64,000 nucleotides of DNA, taken from contig CAZAMF010000011.1 of the NCBI GenBank assembly GCA_964486295.1, forward strand, positions 4,496-68,495, written 5' to 3'. This document shows positions 44,538 through 52,114 of the stretch, piece after piece; the stretch's first letter is position 1; each line of letters starts with the position of its first letter. The position numbers and the translations under genes were made by a program. Under the pieces are notes generated by a model. The model searched no databases and was not told the DNA's origin. It saw only the letters and a list, made by a program, of their open reading frames with translations. The DNA comes from CALBZG01 sp964486295. Lineage in GTDB: Bacteria > Bacillota > Clostridia > Peptostreptococcales > Anaerovoracaceae.

Positions 44538-45044
44538 ATGAGAAGAAAATTTTTAATAATCATTGCTTTGTGCGTTCTTGCCCTTGGTAGCACTGTCGCG
44601 GCTTATGCAACGGCACCTGATATGGCGCCGGGGTTTATAAGGGGTACGGTGCAGACGCTCTTTGGAGATCCGGCGGATACGAATGATAGTGAAATAGCCG
44701 ATGATCAGACCATCGATGAAGGTGAGCAGGCTATCGAGGATGACCAGGATATCGATATTGATGACAATCAGATCATTGATGATTCGGATTGCGATGACGA
44801 TCAGATCATTGATGATTCGGACTGCGATGACGATCAGACCATCGATGATGACCAGGATATCGACGACGATGATGATCAGAATATTGAAGATGATCAGGAT
44901 GTCGACGATGATGATCAGATTGGAAACGGTAATACCGAAGACGATTTAGACTGCGATGACGACACTGATGATCTGGATGATGACGACGAAGCAACCGACG
45001 ATGATAATGAAGAGGATGATGAAGTTGACTCATTGGAAGATTAG
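44538..45044 (+). CDS. Exported Asp-rich repeat protein
   Basis: A 168-residue protein with a signal peptide (MRRKFLIIIALCVLALGSTV, cleavage probably after AYA) followed by about 25 ordinary residues (PDMAPGFIRGTVQTLFGDP) and then an almost purely acidic region built from variations of DDDQxIDD, with DSDCDDDQIID repeated. No family is recognised. Acidic Asp-rich secreted repeats often bind calcium or other cations; that is an inference. It has a strong GGAGG and follows the sigma/anti-sigma pair, whose anti-sigma also ends in an acidic tail, so a shared role at the cell surface is plausible. Confidence 0.75.
   Translation: MRRKFLIIIALCVLALGSTVAAYATAPDMAPGFIRGTVQTLFGDPADTNDSEIADDQTIDEGEQAIEDDQDIDIDDNQIIDDSDCDDDQIIDDSDCDDDQTIDDDQDIDDDDDQNIEDDQDVDDDDQIGNGNTEDDLDCDDDTDDLDDDDEATDDDNEEDDEVDSLED
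44771..44836 (+). repeat. Two 33-bp tandem repeats in the acidic protein gene
   Basis: Copies at 44771-44803 and 44804-44836 differ at one base (T/C at a synonymous position) and encode an 11-residue acidic unit with one cysteine. The near identity points to recent duplication. Confidence 0.85.
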
Positions 45045-45111
45045 TGAGATCAATTTAATGCAGACAGCTTAACGGAAGCAGGAGACGCTATCCCTGCAAC
45101 CATCCAGAACC

Positions 45112-45142
45112 AAGGCTTTCAGAGATTTCTGAGAGCCTTTTT
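45112..45142 (+). terminator. Intrinsic terminator after the acidic protein gene
   Basis: AAGGCTTTCAGA (45112-45123) pairs with TCTGAGAGCCTT (45128-45139) with one wobble, followed by TTTTA. It closely resembles the terminator at 42692-42724. Confidence 0.85.
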
Positions 45143-45210
45143 TATGGGGAAATCAAAAACAGCCCAACTGTTATTCAACTTTCTATGACCGCCCTTATTT
45201 AATATTTTAT

Positions 45211-45265
45211 TTGCATATTAACATTAATCCATGCTAATATCGAATATACCTATAAGAAAGATAGG
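45211..45265 (+). promoter_or_regulatory. Promoter and operator of the MOSC gene
   Basis: TTGCAT (45211-45216), 18 bases, TAATAT (45235-45240). The palindrome CCTAT-AAGAAAG-ATAGG (45249-45265) lies over the predicted start of transcription. A second copy with the same AAGAAAG centre and the same distance to the -10 precedes metY. Confidence 0.7.
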
Positions 45266-45310
45266 CAATTTGACAATTGTTGAGATAATCAAGAAATAAG
45301 GAGGGTTAGG

Positions 45311-45751
45311 ATGGCAGAGGTACTAGCTGTTTGCATAAGCGAAGAAAAAGGTGTGAGTAAACATACGGTAGATGAAATTTTTGTTCAAAATGAGTTGGGA
45401 GTCCAGGGGGATGCCCATTCAGGCAACTGGCACAGACAGATCAGTTTACTCGGCGAAGAGAGTGTGGATAAAGTGAGGCATCTGCTGCCGCAGATCACAG
45501 CAGGCGCTTTTGCCGAAAATATTCTGACCAGGGGGATCACCCTTTATGAACTGCCGGTTGGAACGCAGCTTCGTGTGGGAGAGGCACTTTTGGAAGTAAC
45601 ACAGATCGGAAAGGAATGTCATGCCGATTGTGCTATACGCCGTCAAACCGGCGATTGCGTCATGCCACGGGAAGGCGTATTTGCAATCGTTTTGGAAGAA
45701 GGACTAATACACCCCGGAGACAGCATTGAAATTGTCACCTCGTTCATCTGA
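45311..45751 (+). CDS. MOSC-domain protein
   Basis: A 146-residue protein consisting of one MOSC domain (beta-barrel found in molybdenum cofactor sulfurases and YiiM-like proteins). The conserved cysteine region is GKECHADCAIRRQTGDC, followed by MPREGVFA. MOSC domains bind sulfur-carrying or molybdenum-related groups; no Moco gene is nearby. Sharing an operator with the metY-cysK genes suggests a role in sulfur metabolism. GGAGGG lies eight bases before the ATG. Confidence 0.85.
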   Translation: MAEVLAVCISEEKGVSKHTVDEIFVQNELGVQGDAHSGNWHRQISLLGEESVDKVRHLLPQITAGAFAENILTRGITLYELPVGTQLRVGEALLEVTQIGKECHADCAIRRQTGDCVMPREGVFAIVLEEGLIHPGDSIEIVTSFI

Positions 45752-45790
45752 TGATGCGGGGTGATATTTTTTAAAATATTTTTACGCGTA

Positions 45791-45844
45791 TTGACAAAAT
45801 TGAGCGAGAGTAGTATTATCCTATTAATCTACAAGAAAGGTAGG
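45791..45844 (+). promoter_or_regulatory. Promoter and operator of the metY-cysK operon
   Basis: TTGACA (45791-45796), 17 bases, TATTAT (45814-45819). The palindrome CTAC-AAGAAAG-GTAG (45829-45843) starts 15 bases after the first base of the -10, exactly as at the MOSC promoter. The probable regulator is the Rrf2 protein encoded at the end of this operon. Confidence 0.75.
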
Positions 45845-45852
45845 TAAATAAA

Positions 45853-45918
45853 ATGACACTTATCTTCGGGAAGCTTTTAAGGTCAAATTTTCGTTTTGGT
45901 CGAATGTGTCGATGTTAA
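45853..45918 (+). CDS. Putative cysteine-codon leader peptide
   Basis: A 21-codon frame begins MTLIFGKLLRSNF and ends GRMCRC before TAA, with two TGT cysteine codons among the last three. AGGTAGG lies about eight bases before its ATG, and it stands in the leader between the metY promoter and the metY start. Cysteine codons just before the stop suggest that ribosome stalling under cysteine shortage senses cysteine. A possible 7-bp pairing TCAAATT (45883-45889) with AATTTGA (45917-45923) encloses the cysteine codons. No classical terminator is seen, so control of translation is one option. Confidence 0.5.
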   Translation: MTLIFGKLLRSNFRFGRMCRC

Positions 45919-45971
45919 TTTGAAGCTAATATAGAACAAATTCAGATTAATTGAAACGAAAGGAAATCAAT

Positions 45972-47261
45972 ATGTCAAATAATCAATATAAATTTGAAAC
46001 ACTACAGATCCATGTAGGGCAGGAAAATCCGGATCCCGCCACTGATGCGAGAGCGGTTCCGATCTATGCAACGACTTCATATGTGTTCCATGATTCTGCC
46101 CAGGCAGCAGGGCGTTTCGGCCTCACGGAGGGGGGTAATATATACACCCGCCTAATGAATCCCACATCGGATGTCTTTGAAAAGCGCATAGCGGCGCTGG
46201 AGGGAGGCGAAGGTGCACTGGCTACTGCTTCCGGCGCAGCGGCGATTACCTATGCTGTACAGAATATCGCAAAATCGGGCGACCACATCGTTTCTTCCGA
46301 AACACTTTACGGCGGCACTTATAATCTCTTCGCCAATACTTTACAGGAATGGGGCATTGAAACAACCTTTGTTGACGGGGCGGATCCCGGGAATTTCGAA
46401 AAAGCAATCAGACCGAACACGAAAGCTATATTTCTTGAATCTCTGGGAAATCCAAACTCCGATATTATTGACCTCGAGCGGGTTTCGGAAATCGCACACA
46501 AAAACGGGATTCCCGTTATCATCGATAATACATTCGCAACTCCGTATCTGTTTCGTCCAATCGAACACGGCGCTGACATCGTGGTGCACTCGGCGACTAA
46601 ATTCATCGGCGGTCACGGAACAGTGCTAGGGGGAGTCATTATTGACAGTGGAAAATTCGACTGGGCACAGAACGACAAATTCCCCGGGCTATCCAAACCG
46701 AACCCGTCCTATCATGGAATCATATTTACGGAAGCGGTGGGGAATCTGGCATACATTATAAAAATCCGAACGACATTGATGAGGGATACTGGAGCGGCCA
46801 TCAGCCCATTCAATTCATTTTTACTTTTACAGGGATTGGAAACACTCTCGTTGCGTGTAGAGCGCCACGTGGAAAACGCGTTGAAAGTTGTATACTACCT
46901 TAGCAAACATCCACAGGTCGCGAAGGTCAACCACCCTTCACTGGAATCCGGAAAGACTAAGGAACTCTATGACAGATATTACTCGAAGGGCAGCGCATCG
47001 ATTTTCACCTTTGAAATAAAAGGTTCCGAAGAACAGGCTAGAAAATTTACAGAATCCCTTGAGCTTTTCTCACTGCTGGCAAACGTCGCCGATGTAAAAT
47101 CCCTTGTCATACATCCGGCTTCGACCACCCATTCGCAGATGAACTCTGAGGAAATGCTGCGGGCAGGCATAAAGCCTACAACCGTGAGACTCTCAATCGG
47201 CACAGAACATATTGATGACATTATTGCCGATCTTGAGCACGGTTTTGATTTAATAAAATAA
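45972..47261 (+). CDS. metY: O-acetylhomoserine sulfhydrylase
   Basis: A PLP-dependent Cys/Met metabolism enzyme that makes homocysteine from O-acetylhomoserine and sulfide; some relatives also act on O-acetylserine. From the ATG at 45972 (AAAGGAAATCAAT upstream) it has 429 residues. The PLP lysine lies in [10 protein letters not shown] (Lys210), with [10 protein letters not shown] and [17 protein letters not shown] near the N terminus. The length exceeds that of MetB/MetC (about 380-400), which supports sulfhydrylase. It is followed 18 bases later by cysK. Confidence 0.92.
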   Translation: MSNNQYKFETLQIHVGQENPDPATDARAVPIYATTSYVFHDSAQAAGRFGLTEGGNIYTRLMNPTSDVFEKRIAALEGGEGALATASGAAAITYAVQNIAKSGDHIVSSETLYGGTYNLFANTLQEWGIETTFVDGADPGNFEKAIRPNTKAIFLESLGNPNSDIIDLERVSEIAHKNGIPVIIDNTFATPYLFRPIEHGADIVVHSATKFIGGHGTVLGGVIIDSGKFDWAQNDKFPGLSKPNPSYHGIIFTEAVGNLAYIIKIRTTLMRDTGAAISPFNSFLLLQGLETLSLRVERHVENALKVVYYLSKHPQVAKVNHPSLESGKTKELYDRYYSKGSASIFTFEIKGSEEQARKFTESLELFSLLANVADVKSLVIHPASTTHSQMNSEEMLRAGIKPTTVRLSIGTEHIDDIIADLEHGFDLIK

Positions 47262-47279
47262 GAAGGAGATAAAAATATT

Positions 47280-48212
47280 ATGTCAAGAATATATAAATCC
47301 GTTGATCAGCTGATCGGCAGAACCCCGCTGGTAGAGCTGACAAATTTCGAAAAGGTTAACAATCTCAGAGCCACTATACTGGCAAAACTTGAGTATTTTA
47401 ATCCCGGCGGCAGTGTCAAGGACAGAATCGCGAAAGCGATGATCGACGATGCGGAAGCAAAGGGACTGTTAAAAAAAGGCTCGGTCATCATTGAACCCAC
47501 CAGCGGGAACACAGGCATAGGTCTCGCCTCGGTAGCTGCGGCAAGAGGGTACAGAATTATCATCACAATGCCGGAAACCATGTCCGTAGAACGAAGGACT
47601 TTAATGAAAGCATACGGCGCTGAAATCGTTCTGACAGAGGGTTCGAAAGGGATGAAAGGGGCAATTGCTAAAGCCGAGGAGCTTGCAAAAGAAATTCCCG
47701 GCAGCTTTATACCGGGGCAATTTGTGAATCCGGCAAATCCTGCGGTTCATCGTGCGACAACAGGCCCGGAGATCTGGGAGGATACCGATGGAAAGGTGGA
47801 TATTTTTGTGGCGGGAGTCGGAACAGGGGGCACGATCACGGGGGTTGGTGAATATCTGAAATCCCAAAATCCTGCGATAAGAATAGTAGCGGTTGAGCCT
47901 GCCGCATCACCTGTTCTTACCACTGGCACAGCGGGAGTACACAAGATTCAGGGAATCGGCGCCGGCTTCGTACCGGAGGTCCTGAACACCAAAATATACG
48001 ATGAGATCATAACAGTTGAGAACGAAGCGGCTTTCGCTGCAGCGAAAGAAATCGGGAAAAGTGACGGCATACTGGTGGGCATATCATCCGGCGCTGCAGT
48101 CTGGGCTGCTGCAGAACTTTCCAGGAGACCTGAAAACAAAGACAAGGTCATCGTGGCTTTACTTGCGGACACCGGAGAGCGATATCTTTCCACGCCGTTG
48201 TTCGCAGACTGA
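47280..48212 (+). CDS. cysK: Cysteine synthase A (O-acetylserine sulfhydrylase)
   Basis: CysK makes cysteine from O-acetylserine and sulfide with PLP. The PLP lysine is in [13 protein letters not shown] (Lys47), [10 protein letters not shown] is the substrate loop near residue 77, and [10 protein letters not shown] binds the cofactor phosphate near residue 184. The length (310) is normal. GAAGGAGAT precedes the ATG. Confidence 0.95.
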   Translation: MSRIYKSVDQLIGRTPLVELTNFEKVNNLRATILAKLEYFNPGGSVKDRIAKAMIDDAEAKGLLKKGSVIIEPTSGNTGIGLASVAAARGYRIIITMPETMSVERRTLMKAYGAEIVLTEGSKGMKGAIAKAEELAKEIPGSFIPGQFVNPANPAVHRATTGPEIWEDTDGKVDIFVAGVGTGGTITGVGEYLKSQNPAIRIVAVEPAASPVLTTGTAGVHKIQGIGAGFVPEVLNTKIYDEIITVENEAAFAAAKEIGKSDGILVGISSGAAVWAAAELSRRPENKDKVIVALLADTGERYLSTPLFAD

Positions 48213-48246
48213 CTTGAATCAATTAGTTACTAGGAGGTATTGAACC

Positions 48247-48675
48247 ATGATGGTATCAACAAAAGGAAGATATGCTTTGCGTGTGATGGTGGATCTGTCG
48301 GAACACAATACCGGCGCTTACATTCCGCTGAAAGATATTGCTGAAAGACAGGAGATCTCACAAAAATATATGGAAAGCATCATGACAGTGCTGTCAAAAG
48401 GCGGCTTTGTCGATGCGCTCCATGGGAAGGGCGGCGGATATAAGCTGAATAGAAATCCAAATGAATATACCGTCGGAAGTATCCTGAAATTGACAGAAGG
48501 CACTCTTGCGCCAGTCGCATGCCTTGATAGCGGACACAAAAAATGTGATCGTGCAACAAATTGCAGAACACTTCCCATGTGGATAGAATTAGAACGCTTA
48601 GTTAACAATTATCTTGAAGGCATTACCCTGGGAGATCTGTCCCAAAACATTTCATCCGGTGATTATGTCATTTAG
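48247..48675 (+). CDS. Rrf2-family transcriptional regulator
   Basis: A 142-residue winged-helix regulator of the Rrf2/IscR/CymR family, starting MMVSTKGRYALRVMVDLSEH. The HTH reads PLKDIAERQEISQKYMESIM and the wing HGKGGGYKL. Three cysteines, in ACLDSGHKKC and RATNC, are spaced CX7CX5C and might bind an Fe-S cluster as in IscR; CymR itself lacks such a cluster. As the last gene of the metY-cysK unit it probably controls the two AAGAAAG-centred palindromes upstream. AGGAGG precedes the ATG pair at 48247/48250. Confidence 0.88.
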   Translation: MMVSTKGRYALRVMVDLSEHNTGAYIPLKDIAERQEISQKYMESIMTVLSKGGFVDALHGKGGGYKLNRNPNEYTVGSILKLTEGTLAPVACLDSGHKKCDRATNCRTLPMWIELERLVNNYLEGITLGDLSQNISSGDYVI

Positions 48676-48699
48676 TATAGCTGCAATGAACCAGATTAA

Positions 48700-49245
48700 T
48701 TATATCCCATATCGCCCGGTGAGGCTTTCTTTGAACCACGGCAAATGAGGTGGAGCAAAGGTAAAAACAATAAAAAGAAGGACGATCAATACAATAGTTA
48801 CTATTGAAACATTAAGAGGGAGACCTTCTGAATGTCTGTAGAAATGAATCCCCAGGCATTGCCCGGCAGTGACGGCCAAAAGGAATATTAGTATATCGAC
48901 AACCAGCAGGTGAACGCCCAAAGAGCCTGTATAAAAGTAATAGGCAAATGGGATCACTAATATGGAAACGATCAGGGAAACCAGCAATGCGGTAAACCAT
49001 CGCTGCGAATCGATTTGATTTGAGCCTTTCCTGAAAAGAAAATATAGGGCCCACCAGCCGATCATCGGCAGCAGAATCAGCTTCTGATGTTCCCATGCGC
49101 TTTCATTTACTGCGGCGACGGCGCCCACAATGGCGGATCTGCCGGACCAGGCATATAGAAAATGAAATAGAGATCCGAAAATGAATATGACAGGTATGCC
49201 CAATAATTGGGATTTTTCGTTTGCTGACAGCCCCATGCGTTTCAT
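48700..49245 (-). CDS. Multi-pass membrane protein (DUF6512-like)
   Basis: A 181-residue protein with about five hydrophobic helices. The motif VNESAWEHQKL after the first helices is the feature that recalls DUF6512-type proteins. No catalytic motif is recognised. Its ATG overlaps the stop of the SRAP-domain gene (ATGA), so it is translated from the same mRNA, at the end of the unit. Confidence 0.65.
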   Translation of the reverse strand: MKRMGLSANEKSQLLGIPVIFIFGSLFHFLYAWSGRSAIVGAVAAVNESAWEHQKLILLPMIGWWALYFLFRKGSNQIDSQRWFTALLVSLIVSILVIPFAYYFYTGSLGVHLLVVDILIFLLAVTAGQCLGIHFYRHSEGLPLNVSIVTIVLIVLLFIVFTFAPPHLPWFKESLTGRYGI

Positions 49246-49814
49246 TGGTCCATTCTCCTCGTCAGAATTGGGTGTTCTCCAAATAAAATCTCGTCGACGG
49301 CGTTATTGTTAAAAAGCCAATCTTTTACATCCGGCTTTTCCAGGACCACCGGCATCCTGTCATGTACATCCGAAACCGATCGGTTGGAGTTCGTTGTGAG
49401 GATCACAAAGCGGTTTTCCCCTTCGAAACGGTTATATAGGCCTGCCATGTACAGGACCCCTGAACCCGGAAGATTGAACAGGAATTTTTTCTTTTCCTGG
49501 TCCCATTCGTAAAATCCGGTGGACGGGATGACACATCTTTTTGCCAGCAGCGAGGATTTAAACATCGGTTTCTCATGTGCGGTCTCGGAACGGGCATTGA
49601 TGATCACACTTTTGCCATGAAATGAAGGGTATCCCCAGCAAAACAGATCCGCCGTGATTTTTTCTTCTGACGGGACCAGAACGGGGACCACATCGGTGGG
49701 AAAGATCTCACCGGTTTTCATTTCTTTCGTCTTAATATTATTGCTGACCTGCTCGATGATATCGTCGATTTCTCTTAATTCTTTGTCTGTAAAAAATGTA
49801 TATCTTCCGCACAT
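49242..49814 (-). CDS. SOS response-associated peptidase (SRAP/YedK, HMCES family)
   Basis: A 190-residue SRAP protein that forms a protective thiazolidine crosslink with abasic sites in single-stranded DNA. The catalytic Cys2 directly follows the initiator Met (MCGRYTFF). INARSET supplies the conserved Asn, FYEW and HEKPMFK the Glu region, and HDRMP the active-site His. It is located just downstream of an SOS-regulated Y-family polymerase, which matches its usual neighbourhood. Confidence 0.9.
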   Translation of the reverse strand: MCGRYTFFTDKELREIDDIIEQVSNNIKTKEMKTGEIFPTDVVPVLVPSEEKITADLFCWGYPSFHGKSVIINARSETAHEKPMFKSSLLAKRCVIPSTGFYEWDQEKKKFLFNLPGSGVLYMAGLYNRFEGENRFVILTTNSNRSVSDVHDRMPVVLEKPDVKDWLFNNNAVDEILFGEHPILTRRMDQ

Positions 49815-49831
49815 TCCTGATCACCACCTTA

Positions 49832-49888
49832 GTTAATAGTTAACTCCTATACACCTAATATATACCTAATATATACCTTCTATACACT
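49832..49888 (-). repeat. Helical-turn tandem repeats and a palindrome before the SRAP gene
   Basis: Four 11-base units (49845-49855, 49856-49866, 49867-49877, 49878-49888) follow each other without gaps; the two central ones are identical (TAATATATACC on the plus strand) and the outer ones share CTATACAC. The perfect 13-base palindrome GTTAATAGTTAAC (49832-49844) adjoins them. The set lies in the 90-base gap upstream of the SRAP gene and may be an operator or AT-rich promoter. Confidence 0.6.
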
Positions 49889-49904
49889 ATAAAACCCATA
49901 CGGA

Positions 49905-50168
49905 TCACATTTTATATAGCTCCCAGCGACAATCTGAAATTAAATATTTCAGTTCATAAAGTCTGCATACGCCATCTATTTCGCTCTGGCATCGATAAAC
50001 AAAAGCCCTGACTCCGGCAATTTTGGTTTCTTCAACCAAAAGGATCTGATCGATCATAATTTCGTGTGGGGCGCGGTCCCGATCAATATATCTGAACTTA
50101 TAGGGCATTGGTTTTTCCCTGCCTTTGAATTTTACGATAGCGTCAATGGGCTCTGACAATATTTTCAT
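49905..50168 (-). CDS. Small protein coupled to the Y-family polymerase
   Basis: An 87-residue soluble basic/acidic mixed protein (MKILSEPIDAIVKFKGREKP, later VYRCQSEIDGVCRLYEL) with three cysteines and no recognised domain. Its ATG overlaps the polymerase stop (TGA at 50165-50167), so it is translationally coupled to it and SOS-controlled through the same promoter. It may be an accessory factor of the polymerase; that rests on position only. Confidence 0.65.
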   Translation of the reverse strand: MKILSEPIDAIVKFKGREKPMPYKFRYIDRDRAPHEIMIDQILLVEETKIAGVRAFVYRCQSEIDGVCRLYELKYLISDCRWELYKM

Positions 50169-51415
50169 TGCATATAACCTCCCATCATAATAAAATCACT
50201 GTCATTGGTGCCGCCTTGAACGGGGTTGATGCGGCCATTGGTAAAAACCCCCCTGATAATGGACCGGGTTCCGTATTTTTTGCGTATGGCATCTATTGCT
50301 TCGTCCAGTTTTTCCAGTTGTTCGATATTGCCTTTATCGAAAAAAGAAAGCTGGTGTATGGCCGCCGCCGAGAAGTCCGACAGTGAGACCCCAAGATGCC
50401 GGATGGGCTCACCTTTCCAGCATTGGTCGAAAAGCATGCACACATGATCATAGATTTCACTTGTGACGTTGATGCTGTTGGGCAATTTGACCTGATGGCT
50501 GTAGCGGACAAAGCCATTGGTTTTTACGGAAACAGAGACCAGCGATGCCAGATAGCCTAACTTTCTGAGCCTCATTGCAACCCTTTCGGTAAGCGCAAGA
50601 AGGATCTTGTGGGCTTCGGATCTTTCTGTGACGTCGAAGGCGATGGTAGTGCTATTGCCGACGCCTTTCTGAATGATTTCGCTGTTCATGAAAACCGGAG
50701 AATGATCCAGTCCGTTTGCCAGATCCCGTATAAGCTCGCCCTGGCTCATCAAAAGCGCCTTCATGTGCAAAGGATCCGATTTGGCCAGATCGCCGATGGT
50801 ATTGATGTTGATTTTTTTCAGCTTCTGCGCAGTTGCTCTTCCTACCATGAAAAGTTCGCCCACCGGCAGCGGCCAAAGTTTTTCAGGCATTTCTTCCGGC
50901 CATAGGGTATGGACCATGTCCGGCTTTTTAAGCTCGCCAGCCATTTTCGCCAGCAGCTTGTTGCTGGATATGCCGATATTCACGGTAAATCCCAACTCTT
51001 TCCTGATCCCGTCCTTGATCTCATGAGCCGCATTTAGCGGATCGCCGAATGCTTTTTCAGAAGAAGAGTAATCCAAAAAACATTCATCTATACTGTAACG
51101 TTCCACCAGGGAAGAATAGCGACATAAAATATCATACATTGCATTGCTGCACAACATGTACAGATCATAATCCGGAGGATAAACCGCAAGCTCCGGGCAC
51201 TTTTGCAGGGCTTCAAAAAGGCTTTGCCCGGTTGAAACACCGAATTTTTTTGCGGGGATCGATTTGGCCAGTATGATCCCATGCCGGTTTTCCGGATCGC
51301 CTGAAATCACTGAAGGAATCTCCCGGATGTCAACAGGAAAACCCTTTTCCAGCATGGCGGCCGCCGTCCAACTCAAATATGCGCTGTTTGCATCTATATG
51401 AAATATGGTCCTCAT
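50165..51415 (-). CDS. Y-family translesion DNA polymerase (DinB/UmuC-like)
   Basis: A 416-residue error-prone polymerase. The catalytic acidic residues lie in FHIDANSAYLSW at the N terminus and in SIDECFLDYS near residue 100. The helix-hairpin-helix region (INTIGDLAKSDP) and the little finger domain follow. From the ATG at 51415 the RBS AAGGGAG is well placed; the longer frame to 51469 runs into the promoter. A LexA box in the promoter shows that it is DNA-damage inducible. It could be DNA polymerase IV or a UmuC-type enzyme; no beta-clamp motif was resolved. Confidence 0.88.
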   Translation of the reverse strand: MRTIFHIDANSAYLSWTAAAMLEKGFPVDIREIPSVISGDPENRHGIILAKSIPAKKFGVSTGQSLFEALQKCPELAVYPPDYDLYMLCSNAMYDILCRYSSLVERYSIDECFLDYSSSEKAFGDPLNAAHEIKDGIRKELGFTVNIGISSNKLLAKMAGELKKPDMVHTLWPEEMPEKLWPLPVGELFMVGRATAQKLKKININTIGDLAKSDPLHMKALLMSQGELIRDLANGLDHSPVFMNSEIIQKGVGNSTTIAFDVTERSEAHKILLALTERVAMRLRKLGYLASLVSVSVKTNGFVRYSHQVKLPNSINVTSEIYDHVCMLFDQCWKGEPIRHLGVSLSDFSAAAIHQLSFFDKGNIEQLEKLDEAIDAIRKKYGTRSIIRGVFTNGRINPVQGGTNDSDFIMMGGYMQ

Positions 51416-51442
51416 AACGATCACTCCCTTCGGTAATAGTAT

Positions 51443-51471
51443 AGTAACAGAACGTATGTTCTTATTCAACC
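51443..51471 (-). promoter_or_regulatory. SOS promoter with LexA box
   Basis: On the minus strand TTGAAT and TACTAT (complements of 51466-51471 and 51443-51448) are 17 bases apart. The spacer contains the palindrome GAACGTATGTTC (51452-51463), the GAAC-N4-GTTC form of the Gram-positive LexA (Cheo) box. Confidence 0.9.
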
Positions 51472-51610
51472 ATAATCTGAACCGGAAGAAATAAAAAACT
51501 GTGACTCAAATCGTGTCCAACGGAACAGGCTTCCATTCAGCACACGGAAATGGTAATATAAATCTAGCCGGAATTTCTAAATTGAAACAACAGAGAAAGG
51601 TGAGGGGAAT

Positions 51611-52114
51611 ATGGAATTCAAAGAAATCAAAACAGGGGAACTGCTTTTCAATCCTTTTAACAAAATCGGGAAGGAGTGGATGCTGATTGCTGCAGGTGAC
51701 GAAAAGAAGTTCAATGCCATGACAGCCAGCTGGGGAGGTGTCGGTGTGCTTTGGGGAAAGAATGTCGCAACCACCTATCTGCGCCCGCAAAGATACACGA
51801 AGGAATTCGTGGATGCAAACGAATTATTCACTATAGCCTTCTTTAATTCAAACTTCAGAGAGGCCTTGAATATTTGCGGCTCGGTTTCAGGTCGCGACGA
51901 AGATAAAATCAAAAAAGCAGGGCTGACCCCGCTTTTTATCGATGGCACCACTTCATTCCAGGAAGCGGAGCTGATTTTGATCTGCAAAAAGTTGTATCAT
52001 GACACCATCAAACCTGCGCTGTTCATCGATCCTGAAATTGACGGGAAGTGGTATCCGGAAAAGGACTACCATACCATGTATATTTCGGAAATCGTGAAAG
52101 TGCTGGTTAAATAA
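51611..52114 (+). CDS. Flavin reductase-like FMN-binding protein
   Basis: A 167-residue split-barrel flavin-binding protein of the flavin reductase-like family. The FMN-binding region is NAMTASWGGVGVLWGKNVAT, then YLRPQRYTKEF. NICGSVSGRDEDK and LICKKLYH recall clostridial members whose partner is a rubredoxin or flavodoxin. Its exact substrate is unknown. It converges with the next gene and overlaps its 3' end by eight bases. Confidence 0.8.
   Translation: MEFKEIKTGELLFNPFNKIGKEWMLIAAGDEKKFNAMTASWGGVGVLWGKNVATTYLRPQRYTKEFVDANELFTIAFFNSNFREALNICGSVSGRDEDKIKKAGLTPLFIDGTTSFQEAELILICKKLYHDTIKPALFIDPEIDGKWYPEKDYHTMYISEIVKVLVK

Noticed and set aside
44806..45033. Minus-strand frame rich in His and Arg opposite the acidic gene.
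   Set aside because: Its composition is the mirror of the GAT/GAC repeats on the plus strand; there is no RBS.
45068..45110. GC-rich hairpin (GCAGG...CCTGC) after the acidic gene taken as a possible riboswitch piece.
   Set aside because: No further conserved element of a known riboswitch is present, and it precedes a terminator at the end of the transcript.
49845..49888. Repeats that could suggest a CRISPR array.
   Set aside because: Units are 11 bases, contiguous and without spacers; no cas gene is near.
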